A DNA stretch of 6,088 nucleotides from JAQBDA01 sp041301185 (GTDB lineage Bacteria; Chloroflexota; Anaerolineae; Anaerolineales; UBA4823): the NCBI GenBank assembly GCA_041301185.1, contig JBFYSV010000218.1, positions 1-6,088 on the forward strand. Direction: 5' to 3'. A model generated the notes under the pieces. The model made no database searches, was not told where the DNA came from, and worked only from the letters and a program-made list of their open reading frames with translations. Shown here piece by piece: positions 5,438-6,088 of the stretch. Both the position numbers and the translations under genes were made by a program. Positions within the stretch are counted from its first letter, which is position 1; each line of letters begins with the position of its first letter.

Positions 5438-6088
5438 TCAACTTCTCAGCACCGCTCCCAGTTCCTTCTCCAGTTGTTTCAGGATTCGAGCCCGGATACC
5501 AGCCACATCCCGATCAGAGAGGGTCTTATCGGGTGCCTGATAGGTCAGGCGATAGGCAAGGCTCTTCCTGCCTGTTCCGATCTTCTCACCCCGGTATAGA
5601 TCGAACAGACGCACTTCTGTGATCACCCTGCCGCCTGTCTGGCGGATGAGGTCGGCTACGATCTCAGCAGAGATTGTTTCATCTACAACCACAGCCAGGT
5701 CTTCTAGAACCGGGGGGTAGGTGGTTAGAGGCAGTGTCGTACTCAAGATCGGTATCAATCCAAGCAATGCATCCAGGTCGAGCTCTGCTGCTTTAATGGC
5801 AGTTTTTAGCGTGACTGGTAGGTCATAACGAGCGCGGACATCCGGGTGCAATTCACCCATGATCCCGATCTGCTCTTCGCCGACCATCATCCTGGCGCAT
5901 TTGCCAGGGTGATAGCTGGGGTGCTGATGGCTAATGAATCGGATCCCGAATATTTGTAGACCTTCGAACAACATTGTCAGCATCCCCTTTAGATCGTAGA
6001 AATCCATCGACGTAAGATCGGCAGGCTGCCAACCTGGTAGGGAGCGCGGTCCGGTGAGAACGATCGCAAGTCGGTGGTTCTCTTCTGG
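5438..6088 (-). CDS. pheT: Phenylalanyl-tRNA synthetase beta subunit, C-terminal 216 residues (5' part beyond right edge)
   Basis: The frame is open to the window edge and ends at TGA 5440-5438. PheT pairs with PheS in the (alpha-beta)2 cytoplasmic enzyme that charges tRNA-Phe. The visible part begins with PEENHRLAIVLTG, the end of the catalytic-like core of the beta subunit. It continues through DFYDLKGML (29-37), HPSYHPGKCA and IGIMGELHPDV, all characteristic of this core. From about residue 122, YPPVLEDLAVVVDE opens the FDX-ACB anticodon-binding domain. That domain continues with VRLFDLYRGEKIGTGRKSLA and the end motif TLSDRDV, and stops after LEKELGAVLR, as PheT proteins normally do, so the C-terminus is intact. 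The two residues after YPPV are Leu-Glu where many homologues have Arg-Arg. The upstream half, including the B3/B4 and B5 domains, lies outside the window. Confidence 0.97.
   Translation of the reverse strand, partial: PEENHRLAIVLTGPRSLPGWQPADLTSMDFYDLKGMLTMLFEGLQIFGIRFISHQHPSYHPGKCARMMVGEEQIGIMGELHPDVRARYDLPVTLKTAIKAAELDLDALLGLIPILSTTLPLTTYPPVLEDLAVVVDETISAEIVADLIRQTGGRVITEVRLFDLYRGEKIGTGRKSLAYRLTYQAPDKTLSDRDVAGIRARILKQLEKELGAVLRS

Noticed and set aside
5400..5438. 12-codon frame (MEEEPGYFMLRV) whose ATG overlaps the pheT stop as TGATG
   Set aside because: It is very short and has no Shine-Dalgarno site before it, and its stop lies inside the TATAAT hexamer. It is most simply chance, although the overlap resembles coupled genes.
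5394..5439. Possible terminator hairpin after pheT (GATGGA / TCCATC)
   Set aside because: Only 6 bp with a loop of 34 bases and no T-run, so not a credible intrinsic terminator.

Overview
The window reads as a piece of a bacterial chromosome in which every supported gene lies on the minus strand, so transcription runs from the right edge to the left. The best guess for the host is a member of Chloroflexota, perhaps Anaerolineae. This rests on recall of the style of the two GT39-like membrane proteins, the GT4 protein and the PheT C-terminus, not on a database search. The DNA is moderately GC-rich by eye, and no mobile element, RNA gene, CRISPR array or phage gene was seen.

Layout in the direction of transcription: (1) the 3' part of pheT (right edge to 5438), the phenylalanyl-tRNA synthetase beta subunit, a housekeeping gene; (2) a 140-base gap with a perfect TATAAT but no good -35 box and no clear terminator; (3) a GT4 glycosyltransferase (5297-4137); (4) a class I SAM methyltransferase (4122-3361); (5) a second class I SAM methyltransferase (3330-2587), in the same frame as the first and separated from it by one TGA and ten sense codons; (6) a large multi-spanning GT39-like membrane glycosyltransferase with an unusual N-terminal extension (2572-338); (7) the N-terminal part of a second, different GT39-like membrane protein (316 to the left edge).

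Genes 3 to 7 are separated by only 14, 30, 14 and 21 bases and are almost certainly one operon. They look like a small surface-glycan or glycolipid module. The GT4 enzyme would act at the cytoplasmic face with a nucleotide sugar, the methyltransferases could modify the sugar or its carrier, and the two membrane enzymes would transfer sugar from a polyprenyl-phosphate carrier on the outer face of the membrane. The product is not evident from the sequence.

The most notable non-coding structure is at the junction of the last two genes. A perfect 11-bp hairpin covers the stop codon of the first GT39-like gene. It overlaps a second, mutually exclusive 6-bp hairpin that carries the only strong Shine-Dalgarno sequence of the operon in its loop. 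This suggests translational coupling or control of the last gene. Nothing in the window amounts to a clearly new biological system.
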